A model generated the notes under the pieces. It was given only the letters and a program-made list of their open reading frames with translations. It searched no databases and had not been told where the DNA came from. Position numbers and translations under genes: made by a program. From Xanthobacteraceae bacterium 501b (GTDB lineage Bacteria; Pseudomonadota; Alphaproteobacteria; Rhizobiales; Xanthobacteraceae), in the NCBI GenBank assembly GCA_000378025.1, contig KB899087.1:4211501-4275500 (forward strand): DNA of 64,000 nucleotides, written 5' to 3'. Positions 63,422 through 64,000 of the stretch are shown piece by piece (positions within the stretch are counted from its first letter, which is position 1; each line of letters opens with the position of its first letter).

Positions 63422-64000
63422 GAGCCCCTGCGGATCTGGGTCTGGTACACCGCCTCGGAAAGGCCGGCCCACTGGCTGTGCTTGGCGGCGAAGGCCGTGA
63501 AGCTGTCATAGACCTTCTTGATCTTCGGGTCGGAATCGGCGAGCTGCTGCAGCGTGGTGGCGGAGACCTCGCGCAGCTTGTCGACCACAGGCGCCGGGTA
63601 GGGGCCGGCGATCACGCCCTGGTTCTGCACGAGATCGGCCATCGCCTCGCCATTGGTCGCCTCGCACCAGGTGTGGCTGAGCACGTTGCAGGCCATGGCG
63701 GCGGCGCGGACGATTTCCTTGAGATCGTCCGGCAGCGAGTTCCAGGCGGTCTTGTTGACGATCAGCTCGGTAACGTTGTTCGGCTCGTGCCAGCCGGTGG
63801 TGTAATAGTATTTCGCCGCCTTCTGCAGGCCGAGGCGCCGGTCCTGATAGGGGCCGACGAATTCGGCCGCGTCGATCACGCCGCGCTCCAGCGCCGGGAA
63901 GATCTCGCCGCCGGGCAGCAGCTTCACGTCGACGCCGAGCTGGGCATAGACCTTTCCGGCGAGGCCCGGGATGCGCATCTTCAGGCCCTTGAAGTCCTCG
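63418..64000 (-). CDS. TRAP transporter substrate-binding protein DctP/TakP-like (5' end outside window)
   Basis: The C-terminal 193 residues; the frame runs through the right edge (EDFKGLKMRIPGLAG is the first visible part). MRIPGLAGKVYAQLG is the DctP ligand-pocket Arg segment and LLPGGEIFPALERGVIDAAEFVGPYQD is characteristic of the TakP (2-oxoacid) subgroup. GWHEPNNVTELIVNK and the C-terminal KKVYDSFTAF agree. Ligand is probably a keto acid or similar organic acid. The signal peptide is not in the window. Confidence 0.9.
   Translation of the reverse strand, partial: EDFKGLKMRIPGLAGKVYAQLGVDVKLLPGGEIFPALERGVIDAAEFVGPYQDRRLGLQKAAKYYYTTGWHEPNNVTELIVNKTAWNSLPDDLKEIVRAAAMACNVLSHTWCEATNGEAMADLVQNQGVIAGPYPAPVVDKLREVSATTLQQLADSDPKIKKVYDSFTAFAAKHSQWAGLSEAVYQTQIRRGS

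Overview
The window is very GC-rich, densely coding and proteobacterial. Gene content (GntR-FCD regulators, Tct, TRAP and Urt transporters, MdoH, a RibA with a degenerate N-terminal domain) and two intergenic palindromic repeat families suggest an alphaproteobacterium of the Hyphomicrobiales/Rhizobiales, perhaps Xanthobacteraceae-like. This placement is inference; no rRNA or marker gene is present. No tRNA, rRNA, CRISPR array, prophage or complete insertion sequence was seen.

Layout. 0-8 kb: the end of an autotransporter, a GH15 glucoamylase with a ROK sugar kinase, two M20-type peptidase-fold hydrolases (carbamoyl-amino-acid hydrolase and acetylornithine deacetylase) and a DHA2 drug exporter. 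8-14.8 kb: a minus-strand operon with GntR regulator, tripartite tricarboxylate transporter TctCBA, MmgE/PrpD, an atypical SDR and a TauE-type exporter. 15-20.9 kb: RibA, a stand-alone RibD reductase domain and cytochrome b561, next to a minus-strand set of BchC-like dehydrogenase, degenerate PTPS/QueD homologue, glycosyltransferase and methyltransferase. 21-27.6 kb: envelope carbohydrate genes (MdoH, PMM/PGM, ManC) plus a membrane protein and an alpha/beta hydrolase.

27.6-44.6 kb is the most interesting part. A sigma-54 activator of the AcoR type (GAF, AAA+ with GAFTGA, Fis HTH) lies at 38.3-40.3 kb. Around it are six sequences matching the -24/-12 sigma-54 promoter, including two divergent pairs, with copies of an inverted-repeat motif TGTCKC-N6-GMGACA in the same intergenic regions. 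The putative regulon comprises a flavin reductase (with allophanate hydrolase downstream), aldehyde dehydrogenase, MFS transporter, RidA, DadA-like oxidase, LLM flavin monooxygenase, lactone-oxidase-like flavoenzyme and a polyamine-type ABC importer with fused permeases. A seventh sigma-54 promoter drives a second polyamine-type ABC operon at 52.6 kb. Together these look like an oxygen-dependent pathway for a nitrogenous compound, partly analogous to the Rut pyrimidine pathway, whose substrate cannot be read from sequence.

45-52 kb: urtABCDE-type importer followed by an acetamidase/formamidase. 52.6-64 kb: the second polyamine-type ABC transporter, then on the minus strand two FAD-dependent amine/amino-acid oxidases, a gamma-glutamyltransferase and a TRAP transporter whose binding protein runs off the window. 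The overall theme of the right half is scavenging of amides, amines and amino-acid derivatives.
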